64,000 bases of DNA from Sialis fuliginosa. Lineage: Eukaryota; Arthropoda; Insecta; Megaloptera; Sialidae. Below are positions 35,340 to 48,813 of the stretch, piece by piece. The DNA lies in the NCBI GenBank assembly GCA_961205875.1, contig OY540815.1, positions 15,251,638-15,315,637 on the forward strand, written 5' to 3'. The notes under the pieces were generated by a model. The model was not told the DNA's origin and did no database searches. It saw nothing but the letters and a program-made list of their open reading frames with translations. The position numbers and the translations under genes are program-made. Positions within the stretch are counted from its first letter, which is position 1. The number at the start of each line of letters is the position of its first letter.

Positions 35340-35630
35340 TATATTATAAAACGCAATGTCTCTATGTCTGTCTGTCTGTCCATTAGTGCGCTTATCACTC
35401 GAGAACCACTTATCCGATTTACAATTTACAGTGACGATAATAGTAAATCAAGTCGGAAAACGTTTGTCGCCAGCGCGCTTTTTTGCAATACGCTGCCTCA
35501 ACCATTGAATATTGAACAATATAATGAAGTAAAGAACTGTGTAGAATAAAAAGATCTAAAATAATTCAACTATATTTTTTATAAACATTAATTCAGTAGT
35601 CTACGCGAGCGAAGCCGCGGGCACAATTAA
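35340..35630 (-). repeat. Interspersed repeat (GCGAAGCCGCGGG end)
   Basis: The plus strand runs from 'atgtctgtctgtctgtcc' through 'gagaaccacttatccgattt' to 'tacgcgagcgaagccgcggg'. The latter is the complement of the 'CCGCGGCTTCGC' start seen at 55046. It is a common arthropod repeat type. A 95-codon frame at 35262-35549 crosses the boundary and is not a gene. Confidence 0.65.
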
Positions 35631-35639
35631 TCTATGTAT

Positions 35640-37344
35640 ATATACAAAAATATATTTTATTTAAACACAAATATAAACCATATAAATATGTCTTAACAAT
35701 ATAAACAGTTTACATCGACATAATTTTGACACACGAAACCTTAAAATTGTTAGGAAAGGTTCGATCCTTATGGTGTATTTATGTAAGTGTTGAAAGGGTA
35801 ATAGAATCATTAATCTTAATTATCATAGAAATTTCCAACAACTGTACAGCTTTGGAGTTAATAACAAAAACAAAAACGAGCTTCCTTGACTGTCAGGCGT
35901 AATGAAACAGCGCCAAATATCTATTTACATTGTTAAACTGTATTGATTGTAGTTTAAAGCAATTACTTGTATATAAATTTTGTCTCCTTTTCTTTACCTC
36001 CAATAATTTATCAGTGTCGATTTTGTTTTATTAATTACCAAATAATATTCAACTACTTCATTTACATATTTAAACATTTAGTTTTATGTTACTCTGATTA
36101 ATTAAATACAAAAAAATATTGAGTCAAATTAATTAAATTTTAAAATAAAATCCTACCTTATTTGTTTGGAATTTGATTCATAAGTAAATATGTAATATTT
36201 AAAATAAAATTTTTGATTTCTCTATTATATGCACAGGCGTTTTAGATATTTTTAAACAGTCCAAGAATTTCATGTTATCTTTATAGTCTAAAAGAACATG
36301 CATTTTCTTTTTATTGATGTCAAAGTTTTCATTCGTGGCGCGCCAGGCAGCATTTGCTGCCTCTGCAGTTCCAATGATACGCCCCTGAAGTGATAAATGA
36401 ATATTTTTGTATAAGAAAACTTCGTTGTTTTGACCTAGGGGTTTCGTACGTAAAATAACTTCAAAATAATGGCAGAAATCGTTCTTTCAAAGATATAAAA
36501 ATTCTGAAATTACTTCCTTCCTTTTTATTTCATATCATAACAGAAAAATTTTAACTCGTTTTTCTCAAAACATAAAAACTTCAAATCACGGGAAAAATAA
36601 CATGTCTGATTTTTTTATGATTTGATGTTTTTAATCAAGAAAATATATCAATAATTACCGTTACATAAGTAAATATAAAATTCATGCCAACGTTCGCTAT
36701 AAAATTTAATAGTTATCTTTACGACCAATGTACTACCTACGTAACTTACATTTTTTATTACGAAGTGTTTGTCTAGGTAAAACTCTTGTTCGATAGAATT
36801 GTTCTCAAACAGGTCATGTATGTAAGCATTCTGCAAGCATTATCGATTATAATGTCAACAAAACACATGAAGCTATTAGGTTAATGCGTTCTTGCATTGC
36901 AGAAGATGCTGCAGACTTGGTACAACATGCAAACAGTTTTTTGTACTCATTTTTGGTTTAATCTAACCAATTATTTAAACGTCATGATATAACAGACGTA
37001 TGAAATATATACTCAGCATGCATACGAGACTACCGAGCGGTGTAATTTTTGTTTCTTATTAATTATAACAACAGTGGGTGTAGTTAGGTACATATATAAA
37101 CATACCGCAGATGCGGATTATTAGAAGGATAAGAAACACTTTAAAGAACAAGGTATATATTTTTAAGTTTTTATATAATACTGACTGTAGCTTCTATTTT
37201 TGTTGTTTATTATTAAATACATTACATATTTAAACGGTTTGCATACATTTATTATGGACGTAAAAATGATTTTATTAATGAGTTACATAGAACCTCATTA
37301 CTGTCCGTATAGTTACTGTCCAACCCCTAAATTATTATTGTTTA
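35640..37344. other. AT-rich stretch with one solo hAT-type end
   Basis: No gene is supported. Near 36345-36389 there is a palindrome AGGCAGCATTTGCTGCCT followed by 'atgatacgcccctgaag', whose complement starts with the hAT-like CAGGGGCGTA. The matching other end was not found. Confidence 0.5.
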
Positions 37345-37947
37345 AGGGGTTACATCTACATATATAATCATCACTCCGGAAAATTATACTTTTTTAGGAT
37401 TTTTTTTAGTATAATAAAAAAGCAATCAAATAAAAGGAGGGTTTATTGTACATGTCTTAAAATAGGTATACAAAAAATTGTTTTTAATGAAATGAAAAAC
37501 AAAATAGCGACTTTAGTGTTGCTTCATTGAGTGCATCTTTTTTGTTACGTGCTCCAGTGCGAAAAACAGAACTTCCATGGATCAACATCTAGAACAAAAA
37601 AAAAAAAGTTTTCCCAAATAGGTACACACGTTTATTAAAAAATATCGATTTTTGCAAATTTTACATCACTTTGAACAAAAAATCGCGTTTTTGACGAAAA
37701 AAATGGCCTTAAATCGTAATTATTAACCAATCGTAAAAATCGTGTGTGCATCGATGGGAAAGTTCATGAAAATAACGAGTTTCTTTTTTTCTAGACGTTG
37801 ATACATGGAAGTTATGTTTTCCGTACTGGAGCACGTATATTTTAAGACATGTACAATAAACCTTCCCATTTGATTGCTTTTTCATAATTCTAAAAAAAAT
37901 CCTAAAAATAGTCTCATTTTCCAAAGTGATAATTAGATATAACTCCT
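37345..37947. mobile_element. Foldback element, 603 bp, TA-flanked
   Basis: The left end AGGGGTTACATCTA and right end (complement) AGGAGTTATATCTA lead into long inverted arms. They share 'ttaggattttttttag', 'aaaaagcaatcaaat' and 'ggtttattgtacatgtctta'. The second part of each arm shares 'cgtgctccagt' and 'aacttccatg'. An insertion of about 90 bp separates the left arm's two parts. A partial relative lies in the host intron at 14041-14400. Confidence 0.8.
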
Positions 37948-40900
37948 TAATATAAATATATAAATATATTAATTCTAGAATATTAGTAAAATAATACCTA
38001 TATAAAGTGAAGCATCATTTACGATATCCTTGTTTTATCAATGAAAAAATAGTTTAAATAATATTGAAAAAAGTTATCTCAGAATTTAAATTTCAGTACT
38101 ATTTTGTTAGATATGTGATACTCTATATATTTTTTAAATTACAGGTTCGCTGCTGGTATACATTAAATACATACATTTTTCTCAATTGTACTAAAAAAAC
38201 ATCTGCCAAGTAAATACACAGTGCTTCCTTGTGCTAAATTCACCAAAGGAAGTTAATTATTGAACAATTTAAATAAAAACCGATAAAGAGTTCCGATACG
38301 TTGCCTGACATAGGTTAACCATTTAATTTTTATACATTTCCTTCTGTAGGCTCATTTTCCGGAATGACGATTAGATGCACTTAATTGTTTACCACTTTAT
38401 CTTGATTTTTTGTCGACTAATTTTAGTCGAGCTCGCGCCTGCGTATTCTTTGCTCTTGATATAGAAGTGACAGTGTGTAATCTGCATAATAACCACACAA
38501 TAATAAAAACTGCTGTCATAGCACACGTGTCTCATTTTTATATTATGTAAATGAGCACATAAATATTCGTTTGCACTCTATGTGCGTGAGGTGAAAAAAT
38601 TCGGAGTGGGAAAAATACAAGAAGACAGTACATAGATGTATAGTATAGATAATAATGAGGTTCTACTGTACCACAGGTCCAGTTTAAAGCCAGACTCTTC
38701 AACATGAGAAATATCAAAACATACTCCCCCACTCTTTTAATAATTTAATAATATTTTACGAAAATTAAATCGATTGTGAATTAAAAAAATATATTGTGAG
38801 AAACTCCATATAGGTATACAGAAACTACAGAAATATAATGAATTAATTCACAATTTCGGAACAGTTATACTGTATTATAAATCAAATAAAGTTGAACATA
38901 CTAACGTTGTAACTTCATATGAAACTTTTTTAAATATATATGAATTGACATTGTTATGAGAGAATAAATTATTAATATGAAAACTTTAGTTTTCCGCCAT
39001 AACTTTATCAATTATATAAGTATGTGAACACACACATACAATATAAATGTGTCTATAACTAACATAAATTTACTATGTTCAAATATTTGTGTTTCATCAA
39101 CAAAAATCATAACGTCAAAACTTTCTGATCAGGCACGGCAAGAAAAAATATTACCTTACCTTTGCTATTCGCAAATTTTTCGCGTTTTTTATTTATTTTA
39201 TTTTACATGAAACTTCAGCAGAATATTTTATTACAACGAGGTAATATTTTTGCTGAAATACTTATATTATAATGTTATGTTTTTTGAGTCAGTTTAAGGT
39301 ACGTATTCGACCTCTTCAAATATGATTTATTTTTAGATGAATATTTACAAAATTATGTATATTCTGAACAATAAAAATTGACTCTAATTATTATTTTTTG
39401 TTTAAAAGTTATAGCATGTATTAAAAGCCCCAAAGTATGTATTTAATTAACAGATATTAACATAAAATTAATATTGTAAATATTATAAGATTTATTATTT
39501 TAGAAGGTGTATAACGTTTGCTGTAAGAAATAAGAGATAATACAAGCGTTAATAAAAAAGTTACGAAAAGTTTATGAAATACGGTTATGATCCATGAAAT
39601 TTCAGATAATTTCAAAAAGCTATAAAGTAAAAAGAATTTAATGACACTAAACAATTGTAATATATACGTTTTGTGGAACTTCAGTAATTCCTTAAAAAAC
39701 TTTGTAAAAAATATTCTTGACATAAAAATGAGGAGGTTGGTAAGGACGTTAAATTCTTAATGTAGATAAAACGTTAAGACAGTGTTAATTTTTATAAAAT
39801 CTTTGTCGGTAGACCCAAGGCCCCCATTCTCACCCCTCGTTACAGCAAAGTGTTTAAGCAGCGAAGATAAATTAAACCCATCATTTTTCACTTTTATCTG
39901 TGCATTAATTCTGTAGTAGCATTGTTTAAAAAAATCAAGGAAAATTAATACTGTCTCCTCCTTTTTTGCAACTCCTGAAGCTGTAATGGAATGAATTTAA
40001 CTTGTATAATTATTATTACATTTGTTTTTGTATCATTATAATTCATTTATCGTTGTCTTTTTCTTATTATTTACGTTGAGATAAAATGTCTAGAAATACA
40101 GGTGTTGTATTCTTTTAATTATAACTTAGCGTTCATGAAATGTACCTTTAGCTCGTGCATTGTTTTTAATTATACATACAGCAATTAAAATGTAGGGCCA
40201 TTATAATTTAATATATACATACATATAAATAAATACTCCACATCAAAAAAATATTACATACGACACACAAATAAATATCTACTAATTGTAAGCTGTATTT
40301 ATTAAAATAAAAAACTTAATATTTTTGTTAAATTTTCTTTCTTTCTTTCATAAAAAAGGTTCTCAAGAAATAAAGACTTAGGTAGCAAATAATGAATGAA
40401 ATAATTCATGTAAAATATTTACAATTCATTTTTTTTTTTTTAAGAAATAATGTATTTTGGAAGTTGTAAAATTTGAAAAAAAAAAGTTCAACAGATTATG
40501 TATCTTATATACCTACCTATAATATATTATGATTAATATAACCTTATTGAATCAAATTCAACCAGCAGATTTATCCCCCCCTCTTCCCCATACAATGCTA
40601 AATGTTTGAAATACGTTACTCAAACACATAACTAATTGATTAACACTTAACTTTAGAATTAACTTCGAGTTAATTTAACGTACTTTCCATCTTGACGATC
40701 TTATACGTTGAGAACTACTATTATCAATTTCTATGATGTCAAACAACAGTGCCCTTTCTCCACGGCACGCTTTGACTGACAGATTTGTTAATGAACACAT
40801 AATTGGATCGCCTGGAACTTGGTATAACAAGTTTAATTTAGACTTCGCTTGTTTATACCAGCAGTAAATAACATTTTTTACCCGACAATATTCGGTACAT

Positions 40901-43467
40901 ATATAATAACCACCAAACTTTTTTCATGTAAATAAAAAGTCTTAGCGAAGAAATAGAAAATTGTTAATAAAAACCATGAAAATTAAGGCGGCTTACTAAA
41001 TAGGGGAGATATTTTTTTAAATACAATTATTGCAAAATAAATTCCGCAGTCCTTTAATATGAGCCTGAGCTTATTTATTGCATTTAAGACATTTTAACCA
41101 GTCAACATTACTATTTAAATAAACGTTCGTTTTAACGCACCAACATCTGTCCGACTCAATGCGTAAGTAACCTTTAAAATTGTTTGACAAACTTCATCTA
41201 CACAGAAATAAATTTTAAACGTACATTAATGGTACGTTTTTAATTTTATGAAAATTATTATTTATTCAGACTGGCAAACTTATCTACGATCCACCGGTTG
41301 CGCACCGCTGATCTAAAACTCACCTCAAATACGTATAATGTGCTTTACACTTATTTAACTCCTTATTTGTTATTTGAGGTTTGTTGCCTCCGAGCCAATT
41401 TTCCCACAAAGGTATATAATAAACAGAAATAATTGAAACCGTTTGCACTCAAAGTGTGAACGAGAACATGTGCTATGTGCACACGCCGTAATGTTCAAGA
41501 TGGTGAGGAATTTTAATTTAGAATAAACAGAATATTGTTTCATAGTTTAAATAGGACAGGTCTGCATGTTTGACATTTTTGTTTAAACTATTTTGTACTT
41601 ACAGATGTTATTTATGCGGGTAACCCATATTATCTTAAAGACGGTATTTTTACTAGTTGATTTAATAGGTACACAGTTGTATGACTATTTTGAATTACAT
41701 ATTCATAATATTTTAAATGAAATTGTCGATCGAATGCATTAAACTGTAGTAAAATATATCTATATATATGTATATACAAAATCTCAAGGTTCTACGATAA
41801 GTGGAAATTATCAAAAAAATGATTATCAATCAATCAATGAAGGCATTTGGCTATATACATATACATACATATATTAAATGAATGTTCGTTTGTATTAGGT
41901 TTATAGACTCGGGAACTACTGAACCAATTTCACGAATAGTTAGATAATTATTCTGAGCAAATTCGTGGATATTAATTATTTATGAAAACCTAAGAGTTAA
42001 TATCAAAAGACTAAAAGAATCTTTATCAAGTCGTATTTTGTTTCCATGATGTCACAGCATACAACTATCATTTGAGTTAGGTACTCGTACTATGATCGTG
42101 TTTCTTTTAAATAATTTGTCGAACAATTGAATGATTTTTGACACATGTTAATAATTAAAATTGAAATATAAAGAAACATTTCACTTCCAAGAAAGGTAAA
42201 ATATCGAAATTGATTGAAGACGGGACCTGGTGTTTCCTGTAAGTTTGAAAATATAATTATTTATATATCAACTGCAAACTTTTGGCCGCGAACCGCATTC
42301 TAGAGTCTTAGGTCGATCCAGACTTTATATCGAGCCGGTCTCACTCTAATCAAATATAAATATACAATAAACAATGAAATCATTCACACAATAGGTATCG
42401 CTCAGGTCTCTGTCCAATCACGCTCTGTTACAGTATTACTATACTGAATATTTCACTGGAGCGAGTCCGAACCGAGTATCAAGAGGTTTAAAAATATTTT
42501 TGACTAAAAAAAATATGTGTATTCTCTTTAATTATGATTACATTTAAATCTATATTCGCAAAAAAGCATTCATTAATATCCAACCCCATAAATCAATGAA
42601 AGTAATAACAATTACAGATTCCAAACAAATCACGATACGCACATAAAATTATCAAAACACCGATCATACGGCACACGACTGACAAGGTAATTATGACGCT
42701 ATAAATATGATTGACATGTGTGTGTTATACGTACGGTTAATCCGGTGGACATCAAGCTGCAACGCACAAATCAATAATACATACGTACTGTTGCAGTAAC
42801 CTTACACGCAGCAGCCGAAATGTTTGGACGGATTTAGGGCTGTCAAATATGTAAATTAATACTGTTGAGTTGTTTTCTGATTCTTGTTTTATTATTTTAT
42901 TGTAATACTATCGGAAAATCGTGTCCGAGATAACGGCAGATTCTGAAACGTAAAGAAAGTTGTTTTCCACATGGCAGCTGTGCGTGTGTCGGTATGTCTG
43001 TCTGTTTGCGTGTTTGGATGTGGATTTTTATTTCGTTAGAGGTGAATTTTGTAAAAATATACTGATCTGAATTATTTTTTTGCAAAATGTTTGTCTCGGT
43101 GAGGATTTCAGGCCTATTGAATTTTGATGAGACTTTTAGTTTAAAAAACGTCCATAAACCACGTAGAATTTTTTAACCCCTGTAACGCCATGTAAACAAT
43201 AGCCTTTGATCCCACCCCTTACCTAATGTTATGTTACGCAGTACCATATAATTACATTATAAATATGTTTTAAATTGAAGTAAGTAAAGAGCAAATCGTT
43301 CAAAAATGTTTTGTTTTTATTGGTATGAAAAATTTTACGTTATATTTCAATGTAATTCCCCTTCCTTATATATGTAACACTATGTAGACAACAGAGCTAT
43401 AGTTCCATCTATAAACGTTCCTCCATTCGATTCTGTTTTATATTAGATGTTTGTAATCATTACATAG
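37948..43467. other. Long AT-rich stretch with minor repeat traces
   Basis: No gene is supported. At 38210-38245 'tgccaagtaaatacacagtg' and 'cttccttgtgct' resemble 15343-15375 in intron 1. At 41880-41975 there is a repeat start with 'atagactcgggaactactga' and 'accaatttcacgaatag'. Near 41295 'ccggttgcgcaccgctgatc' resembles a hAT end. Near 42990 a gtctgtctg run recalls the repeat A type. Patches near 42260-42470 and 42760-42840 are a little GC-richer without usable frames. Confidence 0.5.
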
Positions 43468-43856
43468 CAGCTACACTCAAAAAAAAGTGCGGAGCCAAAA
43501 AAAAAAAACGATTTATTTTTTTTATTTGAGCTTGGATTTTGGGTTTAGGTTGAATTTTTCCAAGTTGACTAAACCGAAAATATAAGCTCAAATAAAAAAA
43601 AACTGGTAAGCAGAAAATAAAAAAAAAATGAATTTTGACTATGCTCGACCAATACTACAATGCTATATAGGTCGCTTTTTTGATATCGCACACATTTTTT
43701 TGGAAAAATTCAACCTAAATCCAGAATTCAAGCTCAAATAAAAAAAAATTGGTAAGTAGAAAATTCTAAATATTTGGATTTCGACTATCCTCGACCAATA
43801 GGTACTACAATGCTATATAGGTTGCTTTTTGGTTCTGCACTTTTTTTGTGTAGCTG
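43468..43856. mobile_element. MITE with internal tandem duplication, 389 bp
   Basis: The ends CAGCTACAC...AAAGTGCGGAGCCAAAAA and (complement) CAGCTACAC...AAAGTGCAGAACCAAAAA are inverted. Inside, a unit running from 'aagctcaaataaaaaaaa' through 'ctcgaccaata' to 'ctacaatgctatataggt' occurs twice in tandem. 'ttatttgagcttg' and 'gggtttaggttgaatttttc' are also mirrored by inverted copies. The element therefore combines direct and inverted duplication. Confidence 0.8.
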
Positions 43857-44820
43857 TGTTTTTAATATTTATATTAGGTATTAACGTATTCATTCATAAA
43901 CACTAAAAATTAGTGCGTTACTTCTAAAACAAGATCTAAATTATAATATTTTAAAAATAATTATAATATTAATTTATAATACCAAACTTCTTAAAAATGA
44001 ATAATTATAACGTAATGTGTAACTTAAAAAATACCTGCAAGATTCCCACATACATAAATGTAATAATCAAAAACATATACCTATATGTATGTAATTAATA
44101 TCAACAAAATTATCTATTTAAGTTAGCATCAAATCGATATTCCTATTAAATCCATCTGCATAAACCGTAGTCAACCCTAATCGAGTCTCGTTCAACCCTA
44201 GATATATCTATCCTTATACCGCCAGCTCTTGAGATGCAAACGAAGGATAATAATTCTTTTTTATTTGCGCATAGTGTTTGTGTATGGGCACACATGCACA
44301 GTAAGAGCATGGTTGGTTACACCACGGTATTGTGCAGTACAATGTGATGTTATGTTCTAAAAGAAAAAGGCTTTTCATGTGTGGCAGTCTTTGTGGACAA
44401 TCTAGAAGTGAACGTATATGGTCACGTGAAAACTAAATGTGAATATGAGGTTGTTTTTGAATATAGTTGGACTGTTTTTATTTTTTATACATACATGAAA
44501 TGCAGATACTGTTTGATAAAGTATAGTTTCTATAAAAAAATTCCAACCATTATCTTAATCGTCTGTGTATGTCTGTCTGTCTGTAAATGCTTTACAGCCA
44601 AAACGACGAATCTTAGAAACAGGACATTTTAAAAATAAATAGATTTTTATTCTTATTCCTTCATTTCAATAATATCAAAAATGTTGGTCGTAATAAATTA
44701 ATACTTAATAACTAGAGGCTCTGCATACGAATGCTTCTCATCCCAACCATATACTTATGATACTTTTTCAGAAACAGAATTATTAATAATTTAACAAGTA
44801 CTCCTTTTCGCATTTACACA

Positions 44821-45094
44821 TGTAGGAAATTACAAAGAAGCCACGGATTGTCCAGGTTTGCGCCAATGCTAGCCAACACTGGGCCGATACAAATGATAAC
44901 TTCGTTCAAAACTCGGCTAAGGCTTGTCGACCAAAGCTAGCGCAGAGTTGGCTCAATCTTGGATAAAGAATAGATGACCCGAAGCTCGGTATCTGATGGT
45001 TGGCCTAGACTGGGACCAATATCAAAAAAAGCAACACTAGCAACCTAATATTGGGTCAAGCATGGGCCCACCGTCAAGGCTGGCATTTCCTGCA
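44821..45094. mobile_element. MITE rich in TTGGC/GCCAA motifs
   Basis: The ends TGTAGGAAATTACA and (complement) TGCAGGAAATGCCA are inverted. The 274-bp interior is unusually GC-rich for the region and built of irregular repeats such as 'gccaatgctagccaacactg' and 'gggtcaagcatgggccca'. I have seen repeats of this 'TTGGGCCAAGCATGGGCC' style in other insect genomes. No coding frame is present. Confidence 0.7.
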
Positions 45095-48000
45095 AGGGTA
45101 ATCGTACGCTACAATATGACAGCTATCATAATTATAATAGAAATTATAGAAAATTTCTATGTATCCAACTAAAGGAACAGCGACAATTAATAAACAATAA
45201 AAAAAAATACAAATGAAAATTTCAATTGTTGATTATGTTTAGTTCTGAAGCTAATTTTATGCGATTATGATACACAATTTATAGTGAATAATGAATAATC
45301 AAACGAATGATAATTTTTTTTCTTTTTAAAAATATTAAGTTAAATCAGTTTATTCCAATTGTATGAAAATTCGATCGAATTTATTTATTCATGATGATAA
45401 AAAATTAACTCCTTTTTATACAAATTTTTACAACCACTACTGTAACACGCTATAATTTTAAAACACAAATAAAATATGTATATTCCTCACCCGTATTCAT
45501 ATCGATCGAAGAAACAATTTTTTTCACACCTATAAATAATTGAGACGAATCCCACGGGAGAAATGATGGAGGAACTCGTTTCCCTACATCCGAATGAAAC
45601 ACATCCAATAATTCTTTGATTCAAACACATGTCATTCACTATTTATACGAATCTGTTTAAACCTCTTGTACTAAACATACGGATCACTGACGTTTGCTTT
45701 TACCAATCGATCACAGAGAATTTCATAGTAACAATTACGAATTTAAAAAACAACAAAAAAGTTTGAATGAATGAAAATTCATTTTTAATTTTTAATTAAT
45801 ATCAATTAAAACCTTCTTTAGTGCTAAATGTTCCTTTAACCAAAATTTTGTATACTATAAACGTGATTTAAATCAATATTTAAGATCTCAATGAAAAATG
45901 TACATAATATACGTTGTAAAACATAGCACAAAAAATTAAAAATCCATTTAATTAAATCTACCTATTATGCTTGATTTTGTTAATAATATGACAGTTAGCT
46001 AAAGGAGCATTTAGTTAAACTTGATAATACCGGGCGTAAGTGTTTAAACTATAAAATGAGACTGTATACAGGCTGTCCCATAAACATTCCTACAATCTTT
46101 CAGGAGTTGTCGAGTACATTTGAAATATATATACACTATTATACACACGCAACATCATGTACAATGTATATTTTCAATCTGCATTATCTTAATGAAAATA
46201 AAATCTGTTTTTAGATCATTTAATGTACGAAAAAATGCGGAATTAATTATTTTAAATAATAAAAATTGACAAATTAAAAAATTTTGCACCACCATTTGCC
46301 GCATCTGTCACACATTAAGGTACCATACTACTATAATGATAATGTCTAGTAATAAAATTTAATAATAATTATCTAAGAGATTAAACCCCAGAATATCTAC
46401 ATGTACTGAAGTTTACTTATATTATTGAGGGATGCAAGCGTTTCCTTTTAATAAATTATTTTTATTTTTTTACCTCCCTAAAATTATTATGATATAAATT
46501 TCCTCATGACTCAAATCTTCATTTATTCTATCGTGTTTAAGGTTTCTCTTATAAATAAAGGTTAGATAAAAATACATTTTTCATGTCAGTACAGTCACCT
46601 TTCTTTGGTTAAAGGTCTAGAGACCTAACATACAACACCGTGAGTGTTGATTCTATCCTTCTATCCGGACCACGGATGTCTTTTTTAAAGCTAAATATTT
46701 GCAGTTTGGTCCGTGGACTGTGTCGAAAAGATAAATCGAAAAGGTGGAGTGTGTATATATATTTCACAAGTGGTTTTATCACATTTCCCAAATGTTTTTT
46801 CTACTACGTTTTTCTCCAAAAACATGGTCTGAGTTAATTTAATTTATATAAACTACTTGTCTCACGAAAGTGACTTCTTTTCTGTTGACAGTTAAAGTGC
46901 AGTGTGTTGATTTGTTTAGATATCAATTTTGAATTTTATACCTTTATTAGTTACATTTTTAACAGTTCAGAAATTTAGAATTATTTTTTTTATGGAAACT
47001 GCATCTTGTTAATGATATAATTTTGTTTAAATATTACTCTTTGTGCTTTAAAATAATATAATTATCATATTTGAAAAGAAAAAAAAAATCTAAATATTAC
47101 TAGAAACTTTTATTTATAGTATTCAACATTTTTAGATTAGAGTTGTGAAACCTTTTTTAGATTACATCTTATTTACCCAGTCTCCTGCGGGCGCCCATAC
47201 CATTAAAGCGTTAATTTAGCAACAGGATTACATTTATTATTATTTGAAAGTTTTAAATAAATAACGATCAAATTACATTAATAGGTAGGTTTAAAACGAC
47301 ATCATATTCCATATGAAGTTGTATTGTTGTATAATATATCTACACGTGAAATTCACTGTATAATAAATTATTGTATAGTAATCATAAAAAATAAACTCGG
47401 GATTTATACGAAACACATGTTTTGAATGTACATATATAACTATCTGTCGGTCTGTGAACGTTCTGAAACCAAAACGTGAAATTTTAAATTTAACTAGTGC
47501 ATTGGACCCGGTGTTACCCGAAGTTATAAATTTAATCTGTAATAAACCTATTAAACCTATTAAACATTGTTATCAGTATCACGCTAACTATTTACACAGC
47601 GCACGGGAAGATATTTCCGATTTTATTAAATTTACACAAAATACCCACAAATTTACATTAAATTGGCAGCGTTTAGTCATGTATTTTTTTAAATTTTTCG
47701 AATTAGAAGAAAAAAGCTTATAGAGAATATTTTTTTTTTCGTATAACGAAGCGAGTTCAAGATATTCGTTCCTGTATAAGAATGTATATATAATGTTATT
47801 ATATAAATATTACCTAGGTACTACCCTTGTTTTGAAATAGTTCCATATTTGAAAAAGGAAATTTCATTATATTTAAGTAATAATTAAACATTTTTATTTG
47901 TAAAAACAGTAAATAAAGGGTTTAAATATAGTTTCAGAGTTACTTTTATTATTATTTGGAAGGTAATTTTAATGTTATTCCATGTTAATGTGTCGAATAT

Positions 48001-48532
48001 ACCCAACCGACATGATTATACTTTCTATTCACATGTTTTTGGTGTATTTGATCCATTATTATTTTTTATGGAGATTTACGACAGCGAGTGCACTTTTGTA
48101 AACATCAATTTTCTGTAAATTTTTTATCAACCTGCTTTGATGAATAAATGACAATCAAATGGTTTTGATGGGTTGGTTTGAAACTTTACCGCGCATATAA
48201 ACTTTTTATTAATGCAGTTATAACCCAAAAAAATGCAAATGTGACGGAACAGACAAAGAGAGAGAGGGTATTTTATTCAGTATTATATTCAAAAGAGTTC
48301 AAACAATTTTACAATCATATCATACACAATAAAGTAATTCATTCTTGCCTTGTTTGTTTTACATACATGCGTAACACATCCAGAAGGAATACATGTATGG
48401 TTTACATATCAACATAAATAACATTCTGTTTTATTTTTCGCAGAAATCTCAAAATCAGTGGTGGATCTGAAAAGTTTATTTATTATAACTAGTATGTCTA
48501 CAAAAAGGTACTATTTAAATGTCTGATGTCTG
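45095..48532. other. AT-rich stretch with solo repeat ends
   Basis: No gene is supported. Traces: a CCCGG-family end at about 46021-46035 (gataataccgggcg); a mariner-type end at 46069 (CAGGCTGTCCCATAAACATT) related to the element at 62624; and 47440-47560, where a 'tctgtcggtctgtgaacgtt' repeat end abuts a 'ctagtgcattggacccggtg' repeat start. The 46610-46750 segment holds 'ccggaccacgg' and 'ggtccgtgg' as an imperfect inverted pair. Confidence 0.5.
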
Positions 48533-48804
48533 CAGTGGCGTATTTACAATGGGGCCATGGGGGCCATGGCCTAGAGCGGAAGGCTGACAGGGGCGGCAGA
48601 TTCTTTAGTTTCTTTTAGTTTAATACAGAATATTAAAAAAAAATAGGGAGACAAAAAATTAATAGGGTGACTAAAAAAAGGTCTCCAGTTTTTATAGTTC
48701 ATATAGTAATTCTGACTTCTATCAAAAATAAATTATATTTTCCCTTGGTAGAGGGGCGGAAATTTTTTTTGCCCAAGACGGCACTTAACGTAAATATGCC
48801 ACTG
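48533..48804. mobile_element. hAT-type MITE with perfect 8-bp target duplication
   Basis: A 272-bp element with ends CAGTGGCGTATTTAC and (complement) CAGTGGCATATTTAC, 14 of 15 matching. It is flanked by the identical octamer gatgtctg (48525-48532 and 48805-48812). The left interior has 'ggggccatgggggccatgg', frequent in this class. It is non-autonomous, and the intact duplication argues for recent insertion. Confidence 0.9.
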
Positions 48805-48813
48805 GATGTCTGC

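Noticed and set aside
35755-35772. GGTTCGATCC resembling a tRNA B box.
   Set aside because: The flanking bases cannot form a T stem and there is no A box or acceptor stem upstream.
44381-44632. 83-codon plus-strand frame beginning MAVFVDNLEVNVYGHVK.
   Set aside because: It runs into a gtctgtctgtctg repeat, and the splice-like sites at its edges are weak and out of phase with exon 2.
46640-46837. Overlapping frames on both strands around CCGGACC/GGTCCG.
   Set aside because: The open frames are explained by a short GC-richer patch; no protein family or clear RNA structure was recognised.
47454-47723. 89-codon plus-strand frame.
   Set aside because: It spans the junction of two interspersed repeat ends and has no recognisable domain.
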